A DNA stretch of 64,000 nucleotides from contig NZ_CP133480.1 in the NCBI RefSeq assembly GCF_031195445.1, positions 3,154,501-3,218,500 on the forward strand, in the 5' to 3' direction. Shown here one piece after another: positions 55,443 to 63,469 of the stretch (its first letter is position 1; every line of letters begins with the position of its first letter). The DNA is from Acuticoccus sp. MNP-M23. Its GTDB lineage: Bacteria > Pseudomonadota > Alphaproteobacteria > Rhizobiales > Amorphaceae. The notes under the pieces are model-generated. The model did not search any database and had not been told where the DNA came from. It saw only the letters and a list, made by a program, of their open reading frames with translations. Position numbers and translations under genes: made by a program.

Positions 55443-56657
55443 TCAGGCGCTGAGGAACTCGTCCCAGCGCATGATGAGGCGGTCGTACTCGTCCGGCCAC
55501 TGGTGCCAGTAGCTGACCTTGGACGCGCGCTCCTCGAGGCTGCCGCCGTCGCGCAGGTCGCCTTCGCTGATGCCGCGCTCCGGCGGGCCCTGCCACGGCT
55601 TGCCCTCGTACCAGAAGGCGTATTTCTCCGGCGCCATCACGTCCTTGATGTTGGTGGTGGGCGAGTAGTAGCCCTGCTCGGAGACGATGATGGCCGGCGG
55701 GCCGGACAGCCAGTAGTCGGCGTAGGCGCGCACTGCCTCGGCGTTGGGCGAGTTGCCGATCTGGCTGATGCCGATGGCCCAGGCGCGGTAGCCTTCCTTG
55801 GGCACCGCGTAGGAGCAGGGGATGCCCTGCGCCTTCACCGCCATCACGGCGGGCTGCCACGCGTCGGCAAGGATCATCTCGCCGGAGGCAAGAAGGTTCA
55901 CCAGCTCGCCGAAATCGCCCCAGAGCGCGCGGAACTGGCCGGCTTTCTTCTTGGCAATGAGGAACTTGGCGGCTTCGTCGATCGCTTCGGCATCCGGGTT
56001 GCCGGGGTTCGGCACATCGAGAAGGCCAAGCGAGTTCATCGCAAGGATCGCCTGCCCGAACGCGATCAGCGGGTCGACGTTGAGGCCGGTCTTGCCCTTG
56101 AACTTCTCGTCGAACAGCGCGGTCCAGGTGTTGGCTTCCTCGGCCTCCACCAGGTCGGGCCGGTAGCCGATGGAATCGAAGTTGAAGACGGTGGGCACCA
56201 TCCAGAGCTGCGTCTTGGCTTCATCCGCCCAGATCTGACCGGAAATCTGCGCCTGCGGGGCAATGGCGGGGTCGGGGGTGGTGAAGATGGGGCGGATGTT
56301 CGCCCAGTTCTTCAGCGATGCGGCCGGAATGGAATCGATCGTGTTGGTGATCGTCATCGCCGGCAGCCGCTCGCCGATGATCTCCCAGCAGTCGTAGGCG
56401 CTGGACCCCGACAGAAGCTCGGTCTGCGTGTTGGGGAAGATGTCGGCCTTGCCGGACACGGACCCGACGCCGGAGGCTTCCTTGAAGTCGTTGAGGATCC
56501 GCTCCTGCACGGTGACGGACAGGCCGACGGTGCGCAGCTCTTCGCTGGCAAGGTCCTGCGCAAAGCCCATGCCGGGGCGCAGGAAGGCGGCGGACCCGGC
56601 CAGCGCACTGGCGCCGCGCATGAAGCCGCGGCGGGACGGGTGAAGGAAGTTTCGCAT
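55443..56657 (-). CDS. ABC importer periplasmic binding protein (PotD/family 1-like), Tat-exported
   Basis: A 404-residue solute-binding protein. The N-terminus SRRGFMRGASALAGSAAFL has the twin-arginine motif (SRRGFM) and a moderately hydrophobic core ending before MGFAQ, so export is probably by Tat. The mature part has the two-lobed PotD pattern: LRTVGLSVTVQERILNDFKEASGVGS, ADIFPNTQTELLSGSSAYDCWEI, WMVPTVFNFDSIGYRPD, GDFGELVNLLASGEMILADAWQPAVMAVKAQGIPCSYAVPKEGYRAW, and YYSPTTNIKDVMAPEKYAFWYEGKPWQG. The acidic polyamine-binding residues of PotD are not clearly kept, so the ligand may be another small molecule. Confidence 0.88.
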   Translation of the reverse strand: MRNFLHPSRRGFMRGASALAGSAAFLRPGMGFAQDLASEELRTVGLSVTVQERILNDFKEASGVGSVSGKADIFPNTQTELLSGSSAYDCWEIIGERLPAMTITNTIDSIPAASLKNWANIRPIFTTPDPAIAPQAQISGQIWADEAKTQLWMVPTVFNFDSIGYRPDLVEAEEANTWTALFDEKFKGKTGLNVDPLIAFGQAILAMNSLGLLDVPNPGNPDAEAIDEAAKFLIAKKKAGQFRALWGDFGELVNLLASGEMILADAWQPAVMAVKAQGIPCSYAVPKEGYRAWAIGISQIGNSPNAEAVRAYADYWLSGPPAIIVSEQGYYSPTTNIKDVMAPEKYAFWYEGKPWQGPPERGISEGDLRDGGSLEERASKVSYWHQWPDEYDRLIMRWDEFLSA

Positions 56658-56700
56658 GCAGTCAGTCTCCCTTGGTGTTCGTTAAGCGGTGTCGGGTGGA

Positions 56701-57453
56701 TCAGTAGCGGCCGACGAGGAGCCCCCCGTCGACGGTCAGCACCTGTCCGGTGAGGTAGCGGGCGCTGGGTGAGGCGAGGAAGGTGATGACGTCGGCAATG
56801 TCTTCAGGCTCGCCGACGCGGCCCATGGGGATGAAGTCGGCAGCCTTCTCAAGGCCTTCGGGGCCCAGCGAATGCTGCTCGGACAGTGCCTGCGCGGTGC
56901 GGATGTAGCCGGGCGCAATGCCGTTGACGCGCACACCCTTGCGCGCCAGCTCCACCGCCAGTCCGCGCACGAAGCCGACAACGCCGGACTTGGCGGCCGA
57001 GTAGGCCACATGCTCGTCCCACCCGTAGGCGACGCCCATGATGGAGGAGAGGCACACCACCGCGCCGCCGCCATTTTCAACCATGGCCGGCACCGCAGGG
57101 CGCACGAGGCGCAGCATTCCCTTCAGGTCTACCTCGAAGGTATGGTCCCACTTTGCGTCCGTCAGCTCCGCCAGCGGGACCTTGTGGGCAATGCCGGCGT
57201 TGAGGACCAGAATGTCGATGGCGCCGTGGGCGGCCTCGACGGCAGCCACCACCGCGGCGGCGTTGTCGGTGGAGGTGACGTCGAGCGCATGGAACTCGGC
57301 TGTGCCGCCTTCGGCTTCGATCTCGGCGGCGACGGCCTTGCCTTCGGCGTCGAGCACGTCGGTGACGATGACGCGGTCGCCGGCTTGCGCAAATGCCTTG
57401 GCGGTGGCGCGGCCGATGCCGATTCCGGCGCCTGTGATGAGAACCGTTCTCAC
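56701..57453 (-). CDS. Short-chain dehydrogenase/reductase (SDR) 1
   Basis: A 250-residue classical SDR: NAD(P) loop TGAGIGIGRATA, NAGI in LVLNAGIAHK, catalytic Ser in CLSSIMG, and Tyr/Lys in YSAAKSG, followed by PGYIRT and the C-terminal SPSARYLTGQVLTVDGG. Asp36 in VTDVLDAEG suggests NAD rather than NADP. It overlaps the next SDR by four bases (start codon 57450-57453 region), and both sit between the binding protein and permease genes, implying oxidation of an imported alcohol or a breakdown product. Confidence 0.92.
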   Translation of the reverse strand: MRTVLITGAGIGIGRATAKAFAQAGDRVIVTDVLDAEGKAVAAEIEAEGGTAEFHALDVTSTDNAAAVVAAVEAAHGAIDILVLNAGIAHKVPLAELTDAKWDHTFEVDLKGMLRLVRPAVPAMVENGGGAVVCLSSIMGVAYGWDEHVAYSAAKSGVVGFVRGLAVELARKGVRVNGIAPGYIRTAQALSEQHSLGPEGLEKAADFIPMGRVGEPEDIADVITFLASPSARYLTGQVLTVDGGLLVGRY

Positions 57454-58196
57454 AGCATCACATCTCCCGAATTGGGGCCGAGCGTCTGGCCCACGTAGAT
57501 CCTGGCGTCGTCGCTGGCGAGGAAGGCGACGGTGGCGGCAACGTCTTCAGGTTCGCCAAAGCGTTTCAGCGGCAGCTCAGCGGCCTTCGCGTCGCGCCAC
57601 TCCTGCGAGATGGCGCGCACAAGGTCGGTGTTGATCGGGCCGGGCGCGACGGCGTTGACCCGCACGCCGCGCGCCGAGACCTCCCGTGCAAACGACTTGG
57701 TGAGGCCGATGATGCCGGCCTTGGCGGCTGAATAGTGGGCAAGCTCGGTCCCGCCGATCTGCCCCAGCTGGCTTGCAATGTTGACGATGACGCCGGAGCC
57801 TGCCGCCAGCATCGGTCCGATGGCACGCCGGCAGCCGAGGAAGCAGCCCCTGAGGTGCACCGCGATCATCCGGTCGAAGGCGGCGGCATCCATTGTTTCC
57901 AGCGGCACCTGGGTGACGATGCCGGCATTGTTCACCGCCAGCGTGACCGGGCCGTATGCGGCCTCCGCCGCCGCGTACATTGCGGCAACGTCCGCCTCGC
58001 TGGACACGTCGCCGGGTGCCGCTGTCGCGCGGCCGCCCTCGTTTGCAATTGAAGCGGCGGTCGCCTCTGCACTCGCCGGGTCGAGGTCGTTCACCGTCAC
58101 GCTGGCGCCTTCGGCGGCAAGGCGGATCGCGATGGCGCGGCCGATCCCTGCGCCGGCGCCGGTCACAAGGGCGCGGTGGTGGGCAAGGCGGCTCAC
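57450..58196 (-). CDS. Short-chain dehydrogenase/reductase (SDR) 2
   Basis: A 248-residue classical SDR: TGAGAGIGRAIAIRLAAEG, Asp in VNDLDPASAE (NAD preference), NNAGIVTQVPLE, VNIASQLGQIGG with the catalytic Ser, YSAAKAGIIGLTKSFAREV with Tyr/Lys, and PGPINTDLV. It is about 40% similar by eye to its neighbour, so the pair may be an old duplication with different substrates. Its 5' end overlaps the permease stop by four bases. Confidence 0.92.
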   Translation of the reverse strand: MSRLAHHRALVTGAGAGIGRAIAIRLAAEGASVTVNDLDPASAEATAASIANEGGRATAAPGDVSSEADVAAMYAAAEAAYGPVTLAVNNAGIVTQVPLETMDAAAFDRMIAVHLRGCFLGCRRAIGPMLAAGSGVIVNIASQLGQIGGTELAHYSAAKAGIIGLTKSFAREVSARGVRVNAVAPGPINTDLVRAISQEWRDAKAAELPLKRFGEPEDVAATVAFLASDDARIYVGQTLGPNSGDVML

Positions 58197-59047
58197 GCAA
58201 TGTCCTCCTGCACGCCGGTCACGCGCCGCGCCTTGCGCACGGAGGCCGCCATCAGGATGCCGTAGACGGAAAGGAGCGCGAACGAGAACAGGGTTGTCAG
58301 CACCCCGAATGCAAAGAGGTTGGGGTGAATCTCCACCGCGAAGGTGCCGTAGATGGCAATGGGCATCGTCACATCCGAGCCGCCCGTGAAGAGGGTGCGC
58401 GGAAACTCATCGTAGGAGAGGGTGAAGGCGAACAGCATGGCCGACAGGACGCCCGGAAAGATCATCGGAAACGTGATCTTGCGGAAGGTGCGGCCGGGCG
58501 GGACGCCGAGCGCCCAGGCCGCTTCCTCCACCGCCGGGTCGAAGCGGTTGAAGATCGCCAGCATGACGAGGAACGCGAACGGGTAGGTGTAGACCACGTG
58601 GAGCAAGAAGGCGGTGCCCCACCAGGTCGGCTGGATGCCGACCTCGCGGGCAACCAGCGCCATGCCGAGGCCGAGGAGCACGCCCGGCACCATCATCCCC
58701 AGCACCACCAGGTAGAACACCACGCCGGAGCCGCGGAAGCGCCGCCGGAACGCGCTCGCCGTCAGCGTGCCGAGGACGGTGGAAACGAGCATGGTGGCAA
58801 AGGCGAGGGTGAGCGAGCGCAGCAGCGCCTCGCCGATGGGCAGCGGCGCAACCCGGCTCGGCGGTGCGAACCCGAGAACGTGCTCGTACCAGTATGTGGA
58901 CCACTCGATGATCGGAAATTGCGGCCCGCCTTCCGGCCCCGACTGGAACGAGATGATCCCCATCACGATGAACGGCGCATAGAGGAAGACGAGGAAGAGG
59001 GCGGTGTAGCTCCCCAGAACCCCGCGCAGGATCGGCATCTGGTGCAT
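58193..59047 (-). CDS. ABC importer permease 2 (PotC-like)
   Basis: A 284-residue inner-membrane permease with six helices. The first helix is SYTALFLVFLYAPFIVMGIISF, and the EAA loop is VEEAAWALGVPPGRTFRKITFPMIFPGVLSAMLFAFTLSYDEF, the PotC-type pattern. GGAGGGAAATCTG precedes the ATG at 59047; a second ATG three codons later is possible. The start overlaps the stop of permease 1 (TGATG), so the two form a coupled heterodimer. Confidence 0.93.
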   Translation of the reverse strand: MHQMPILRGVLGSYTALFLVFLYAPFIVMGIISFQSGPEGGPQFPIIEWSTYWYEHVLGFAPPSRVAPLPIGEALLRSLTLAFATMLVSTVLGTLTASAFRRRFRGSGVVFYLVVLGMMVPGVLLGLGMALVAREVGIQPTWWGTAFLLHVVYTYPFAFLVMLAIFNRFDPAVEEAAWALGVPPGRTFRKITFPMIFPGVLSAMLFAFTLSYDEFPRTLFTGGSDVTMPIAIYGTFAVEIHPNLFAFGVLTTLFSFALLSVYGILMAASVRKARRVTGVQEDIA

Positions 59048-59946
59048 CAGATTTCCCTCCGGAGATCGACGACGCGCAGGAGCGCGGTGATGACCACCGC
59101 CATCACGGCCGTCAGCACGACACCGATGACCGCGGCAAATGCCCATTTCAGCGAGCCGACCTGCGTGACGATGATGTTGCCGAGGAGATTCACCTTGCGC
59201 CCCGAAAGCGCCGACGCGGTGGCAAACTCGCCAAGCACCATCACCGAGACGAAAATTGCGCCAACGACGACACCGGGCAGCGACAAGGGGAAGATGATCT
59301 TTCGGAAAATCGTCCACGACGAGGCGCCAAGGTCGCGCGCGGCCTCGATCAGGCTGCCGTCGATCCGCGCCAGCATGAACGCGATGGGGCCGACCATGAA
59401 GACGACGTAGATCTGCGTCATGCCGATGACGACGGACAGCTCGGTGAAGAGCAGCGCGTCGATGGGTTCGGAAATGAGGCCGAGATTTTCGAGCACGATG
59501 TTGACCGCGCCTTCGCGCCCCAGCATCGGCCGCCACGCCAGAACGCGGATCAGGAACGAGGTCCAGAACGGGATGACGCAGGCCACCAGCAGGATCGTCT
59601 GCGTGGTCTTGTTGCGGACGAACTGGCCGATGAAGAGCGCCGTGGGGTAGCCGATCACGAAGGTGACCACGAGAACGGTGAGCCAGATCCGGAGCGTGCG
59701 CAGGAGTGCGCCGACATAGGTGTCGGAGGCAAAGAAGGCCTGCCAGGAGGCGAGCGTCAGATCGGACGAGATGGCGAACGTGGTCTGCGTCCAGAACGAG
59801 ACGTAGACCATCATTGCGAGCGGGACGACGAGGAACAGGACCATCCACACGATGCCGGGCGCCAGCAGCAGGAGATGGTGATTGCGCTTCCAGAATTTTT
59901 CGCGGGGCGTGGTGACGCTGCCCGTTTCGGCCACGGACGGACCCAT
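59047..59946 (-). CDS. ABC importer permease 1 (PotB-like)
   Basis: A 299-residue permease with six helices (LLLLAPGIVWMVLFLVVPLAMMVYVSFW first). A large second region has the PotB-type FWTSFLIRVLAWRPMLGREGAVN, and the EAA loop is IEAARDLGASSWTIFRKIIFPLSLPGVVVGAIFVSVMVLGEF. Its start codon overlaps the stop of the ATPase gene by one base (59946), so ATPase-permease-permease-SDR-SDR are one tightly packed operon. Confidence 0.93.
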   Translation of the reverse strand: MGPSVAETGSVTTPREKFWKRNHHLLLLAPGIVWMVLFLVVPLAMMVYVSFWTQTTFAISSDLTLASWQAFFASDTYVGALLRTLRIWLTVLVVTFVIGYPTALFIGQFVRNKTTQTILLVACVIPFWTSFLIRVLAWRPMLGREGAVNIVLENLGLISEPIDALLFTELSVVIGMTQIYVVFMVGPIAFMLARIDGSLIEAARDLGASSWTIFRKIIFPLSLPGVVVGAIFVSVMVLGEFATASALSGRKVNLLGNIIVTQVGSLKWAFAAVIGVVLTAVMAVVITALLRVVDLRREI

Positions 59947-61043
59947 CAGGCGGCACCGCGCATGGCGGTCGGGGTGATGAGATCGCCCGCAGCGTCGAAG
60001 GCCAGCGCGTCGTTCGCGCTCCAGTGCAGGGTCAGCGGTTCGCCGGTGGTGTAGTTTTCGGGGTACGCGCGCGACAGGTGGCGTTCGACCTCGAAGATCC
60101 GTCCGTCCGGTCCCTTGATCATGTAGATCACGCGGGAGCCCATGAATTCGCTTGCGATGAAGGTGCCCTCCAGGCTCGCCGCGCCGCCCGGCGTGCCCTC
60201 GCGAGAGATCGAGGCCATGTCGTAGCGCACGGCGTAGTAGGCGGCTTCGGCAATGCCCGGCGGCAACGGCAACGTCCGGCCGGCGACGTGAAATGTCCCG
60301 CGCTCGGTATGGCCTTCGAGCACGTTGTAGGCGTTGAGGAAGCGCGCGACGCGGGTGGTTGCGGGCCGCGCGAAGATGTTGTCCGGCGCGTCCACCATGA
60401 TGGTGCGGCCATTGTCGAGCACGATCATCCGGTCGCCCATGGCAAGGGCTTCCGCCTCGTTGCCGGTGACGTGCACGAACGTCACGCCGAGGGACGCGCG
60501 GATGCGGCGAAGCTCGACGGTCATCCGTTCGCGAAGGTTCGCGTCGAGCGCGCCGAGCGGCTCGTCGAGCAGGATGATCCGCGGCTCGGTGATGAGGGTG
60601 CGGGCCAGCGAGACGCGCTGCTTCTGGCCGCCGGAGATGGCGTTGGTCATCCGCTCGCCGAGCCCTTCGAGGCCGACGAGCCCCAGCATCCGCGTGACGC
60701 GGCGGTCGACCTCGCCGGCGTCGGTGACGGGGTCGTCCTCACGAAAGCGCAGGCCGAAAGCGATGTTGTCCCGCACGTTCATGTGCGCAAAGAGCGCGTA
60801 ATTCTGCTGGACGATGCCAAGGCCGCGGCGGTGTGCGGGCTCTGCCGTGATGTCCCGCCCGTCGATGAGGATGCGGCCGGCATCCGGCCGTTCAAGCCCC
60901 GCGATCAGGCGCAGGAGGGTAGATTTGCCGGAGCCGGAAGGACCAAGCAGCGTGAGGTATTCGTCGTCTGCCACGGTGAGCGACAGGTCGGTGAGCGCGG
61001 CGTTATCGCCGTAGCGCTTGGTGAGACCTGCAAGCTCCATCAT
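59946..61043 (-). CDS. Polyamine-type ABC importer ATP-binding protein with altered switch loop
   Basis: A 365-residue importer ATPase. Walker A is LLGPSGSGKSTLLRLIAGLE (34-41), the signature NAISGGQKQRVSLARTL (136-140), and Walker B IILLDEPLGALDANLR with Glu161. The switch loop reads FVHVTGNEAEALAMGD: Gly194 replaces the usual His of VTHDQEEA. The C-terminal TOBE region is LEGTFIASEFMGSRVIYMIKGPDGRIFEVERHL. It is the first gene of the operon facing the GntR regulator across 205 bases. ATGs at 61043 and 61040 are both possible. Confidence 0.9.
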   Translation of the reverse strand: MMELAGLTKRYGDNAALTDLSLTVADDEYLTLLGPSGSGKSTLLRLIAGLERPDAGRILIDGRDITAEPAHRRGLGIVQQNYALFAHMNVRDNIAFGLRFREDDPVTDAGEVDRRVTRMLGLVGLEGLGERMTNAISGGQKQRVSLARTLITEPRIILLDEPLGALDANLRERMTVELRRIRASLGVTFVHVTGNEAEALAMGDRMIVLDNGRTIMVDAPDNIFARPATTRVARFLNAYNVLEGHTERGTFHVAGRTLPLPPGIAEAAYYAVRYDMASISREGTPGGAASLEGTFIASEFMGSRVIYMIKGPDGRIFEVERHLSRAYPENYTTGEPLTLHWSANDALAFDAAGDLITPTAMRGAA

Positions 61044-61192
61044 GGTCTACGTATCCTGGCCCGGTATTACTTGACGGCTCAAGGATTGCTCATTGTGCGC
61101 AAGAGTCAAATACAAAAAATCGCAATGACGCTAGAATGCGCTAATTGACTGCGATATGAGCGTGGATGCGCGTAAATTGAGTGCTTAAAGTT

Positions 61193-61205
61193 CGCACTTC
61201 GTGCG
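61193..61205. promoter_or_regulatory. Candidate GntR operator (inverted repeat)
   Basis: CGCAC-TTC-GTGCG, a perfect 5-bp inverted repeat, 44 bases before the gntR start and in the divergent promoter region. GTGCGCA recurs on the other side near 61095. GntR/FCD repressors often bind short inverted repeats of this size. Confidence 0.4.
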
Positions 61206-61248
61206 CACAGTACGTTTTGCGTAAGGGAAAGTTGGAGATGGCAGCGGC

Positions 61249-62274
61249 GTGAACCCCACCGAACGCCTCGAGCGGGACCCGAACGGTGCCGAGTTCGCCA
61301 ATCGGCCGGAGCCGCGCTACGTCGCCATTGCAAGCCAGATCGAGGCTGCGCTGGCGTCCGGAAGCCTGCCGCCCGGCACGGTGCTGACCGAAGAGGCCAT
61401 CGCCCGTCTGGTCGGCACCAGCCGCACCCCGGTGCGCACCGCACTTGCCGACCTTGCAAGCCGGCAGCTTCTCACCCGCTTCGAGGGGCGGGGGTATGTT
61501 GTGGCAGGCGGCGGCGAGCCGCGCCGGGTTCCCCTCACGCCGCAGATGCTGGCGCTGGATGCGGCCGAACCGCAAGCGCGCCGGGCTGCAACCGCCGAGC
61601 GGATCGCCACCGATTTCGAGGCGGTGGTGGCCCATGCGCTGCCCTTCGGCCAGTTTCGCATCCACGAGCAGGCGGCGGCCAACCACTACGGTGTCAGCCG
61701 CACCGTCGTGCGCGAACTCCTGTCACGGCTGCAGGACCGGGGCCTGATCCGCAAGGATTGCCGCTCGCACTGGGTGGTCGGCCCGCTCACCGCGCGGGAC
61801 GTGCAGGACTATTTCCGGATCCGCGAGCAGCTGGAGGCGCTGGCGCTGCTGGAGGCTGCGCCGCACATTCCACCGCCGATGATTGCCGCCATGCTGGCCG
61901 ATACGGAGGATGCCCTTGCGCAAGGGCCGGCGCTGGCGCCATCGCGCCTTGCCGCGCTGGAGACGGGAATGCACATCACGCTTCTGTCCCACGCCCCCAA
62001 TGCGCACCTCATGCGGATGATCCACCAGACGCAGATTGCGCTGGTTGTGAACCGCGTCTTTGCCGACGCGGTGGGCGGGCGTCCTTTTCTGGTCTCGCTG
62101 CGAGAACACGCGATCGTGCTGGAATTTCTCGCCCGCGGCTCCAGCGGCGCGGCGGCCAATGCGCTGCGCGAGCATCTCGTCCTCTCCGCCCAGCGGACGC
62201 GGCGCCGGCTGATGGCGTTCTCGCTGTTCAGCCCGCCCGACCTGCCGGACTGGCTCCGCCGCGTTCCAGGTTAG
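61249..62274 (+). CDS. GntR-family regulator with two winged-helix domains and an FCD-like effector domain
   Basis: A 341-residue regulator starting at GTG (an ATG 11 bases earlier is out of frame and stops after four codons). Residues about 23-80 are one GntR winged helix (RYVAIASQIEAALASGSLPPGTVLTEEAIARLVGTSRTPVRTALADLASRQLLTRF). Residues about 115-180 are a second (FGQFRIHEQAAANHYGVSRTVVRELLSRLQDRGLIRKD). The rest is the helical FCD-type domain (DYFRIREQLEALALLEAA ... HITLLSHAPNAHLMRMIHQTQIAL). It is divergent from the importer/SDR operon and presumably controls both sides. Its 3' end overlaps the convergent binding-protein gene by three bases. Confidence 0.88.
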   Translation: MNPTERLERDPNGAEFANRPEPRYVAIASQIEAALASGSLPPGTVLTEEAIARLVGTSRTPVRTALADLASRQLLTRFEGRGYVVAGGGEPRRVPLTPQMLALDAAEPQARRAATAERIATDFEAVVAHALPFGQFRIHEQAAANHYGVSRTVVRELLSRLQDRGLIRKDCRSHWVVGPLTARDVQDYFRIREQLEALALLEAAPHIPPPMIAAMLADTEDALAQGPALAPSRLAALETGMHITLLSHAPNAHLMRMIHQTQIALVVNRVFADAVGGRPFLVSLREHAIVLEFLARGSSGAAANALREHLVLSAQRTRRRLMAFSLFSPPDLPDWLRRVPG

Positions 62275-63467
62275 GTGTGTGGGGTCGCCAGCGCGTCGTC
62301 CCATCGGCGGACAAGGTAGTTGTGCTCCGTCATGACCGTATCCCACACCACAATCTGGGACATGCGTTCGGCGTAACTGCCACCGCCGCGCACGTCTCCG
62401 GCGCCATAGACAGCGCGGCCCAGCGGATCGCGGATTGTTTCGGCAGCCGGCTCTCCCCCGTACCAGAAGTCCCATTCGGCGGCCGACAAATGGCGCCGCA
62501 CCGCGGCGGGGGCCGCCATGTAGGCGCCGTTGCGGGCGAGGATCGCGCCGGCACGCCCCTCGAGCCACCAGTTGAGATAATCGTAGGCGGCGTCGCGCGC
62601 GTAGCCGGTGGCGAGCGTTGAGAGGGCGAGGCCGCCAAACCAGCCGCGGCAGCCTTCCGCCGGCATCACCATGCGCACCGGCACCCCTTCGGCGCGAAGC
62701 CGGATCACCCCGGACCACCACAGCGTCCCCATCGTCGGCGCGCCGCGGCCCATTGCTGCGATGGCCTCCGCCTCGTCGGTCCACACCCGCAGAAACTGGC
62801 CCGCGGACAGGGCCGCAGAGAGCCGCGCCACAAGCGTGTCGATCTCGTCCACCGAAAGGTCGAACGGGTTGGCGGGCGCAAACCCTTCCGCCGCCTGCAT
62901 CGCCAGCGCAAACTCGACGGCACCGATCGCAGGGTCCGAGTGGAGGACGATACTGCCTGCATGGGCCGGGTCGAGAAACGCGCCCCAGCTGGTGGCGTCC
63001 ATGTCGCCGACAACGGCAAACCCGTCGGCATTGTGGACGGTGGGCAGCATCGAGATGGCGTCCGTGGGCGTGGCCCCCAGCGTTGCGTCGAGCTGGACGA
63101 ACAGGTTGCGCGACGGGTCGCTGTAGGCCGCGCGCTGTGCCTCGCCGCCGGTGCGGGACAGGGCGTTGGCATCGCCCCAGCGGGGGACCCGCGAAAGCGC
63201 GATGGGCTGGAGGGAGCCTGTCGGCCACACAAGGTCGAGGTCGTGGAACCACTGATCGTAAACATCGAAGGTGGCCGGGGCGAGGCCGCCCCGGCGCTGC
63301 GCTGCCGTCCCGTCCAGCGTGATGAACTCCAGCGCGAGGCCGAGGTCCTCTTCCGCCGCCTGCTTCACCGGCTCGATCTGCGTGACCGATGTGCCGAGGA
63401 CGCGCAGCGGTTCGCGGGGGCGCGCCACCCACGGTGCCTTCAGCGGCATCGGGGTGAGCGCGTCCAT
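62271..63467 (-). CDS. Solute-binding-protein-like protein without visible signal peptide
   Basis: A 398-residue protein with the PotD-like two-lobed pattern (PLRVLGTSVTQIEPVKQAAEEDLGLALEFITLDG ... FDVYDQWFHDLDLVW ... SMLPTVHNADGFAVVGDMD ... AAYDYLNWWLEGRAGAILARNGAYMA ... EWDFWYGG). The only sensible start is ATG 63467, four bases after the preceding gene's stop; the N-terminus MDALTPMPLKAPWVARPREPLRVLG is polar and not a Sec or Tat signal. It may therefore act inside the cell, or be exported in an unrecognised way. It lies directly after the carboxyltransferase gene. Confidence 0.75.
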   Translation of the reverse strand: MDALTPMPLKAPWVARPREPLRVLGTSVTQIEPVKQAAEEDLGLALEFITLDGTAAQRRGGLAPATFDVYDQWFHDLDLVWPTGSLQPIALSRVPRWGDANALSRTGGEAQRAAYSDPSRNLFVQLDATLGATPTDAISMLPTVHNADGFAVVGDMDATSWGAFLDPAHAGSIVLHSDPAIGAVEFALAMQAAEGFAPANPFDLSVDEIDTLVARLSAALSAGQFLRVWTDEAEAIAAMGRGAPTMGTLWWSGVIRLRAEGVPVRMVMPAEGCRGWFGGLALSTLATGYARDAAYDYLNWWLEGRAGAILARNGAYMAAPAAVRRHLSAAEWDFWYGGEPAAETIRDPLGRAVYGAGDVRGGGSYAERMSQIVVWDTVMTEHNYLVRRWDDALATPHT

Positions 63468-63469
63468 GC

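Noticed and set aside
61144-61180. A sigma-70-like promoter (TTGACT ... TAAATT) before gntR
   Set aside because: Spacing of the two boxes is about 19 bases and alphaproteobacterial promoters are poorly conserved; too weak to call.
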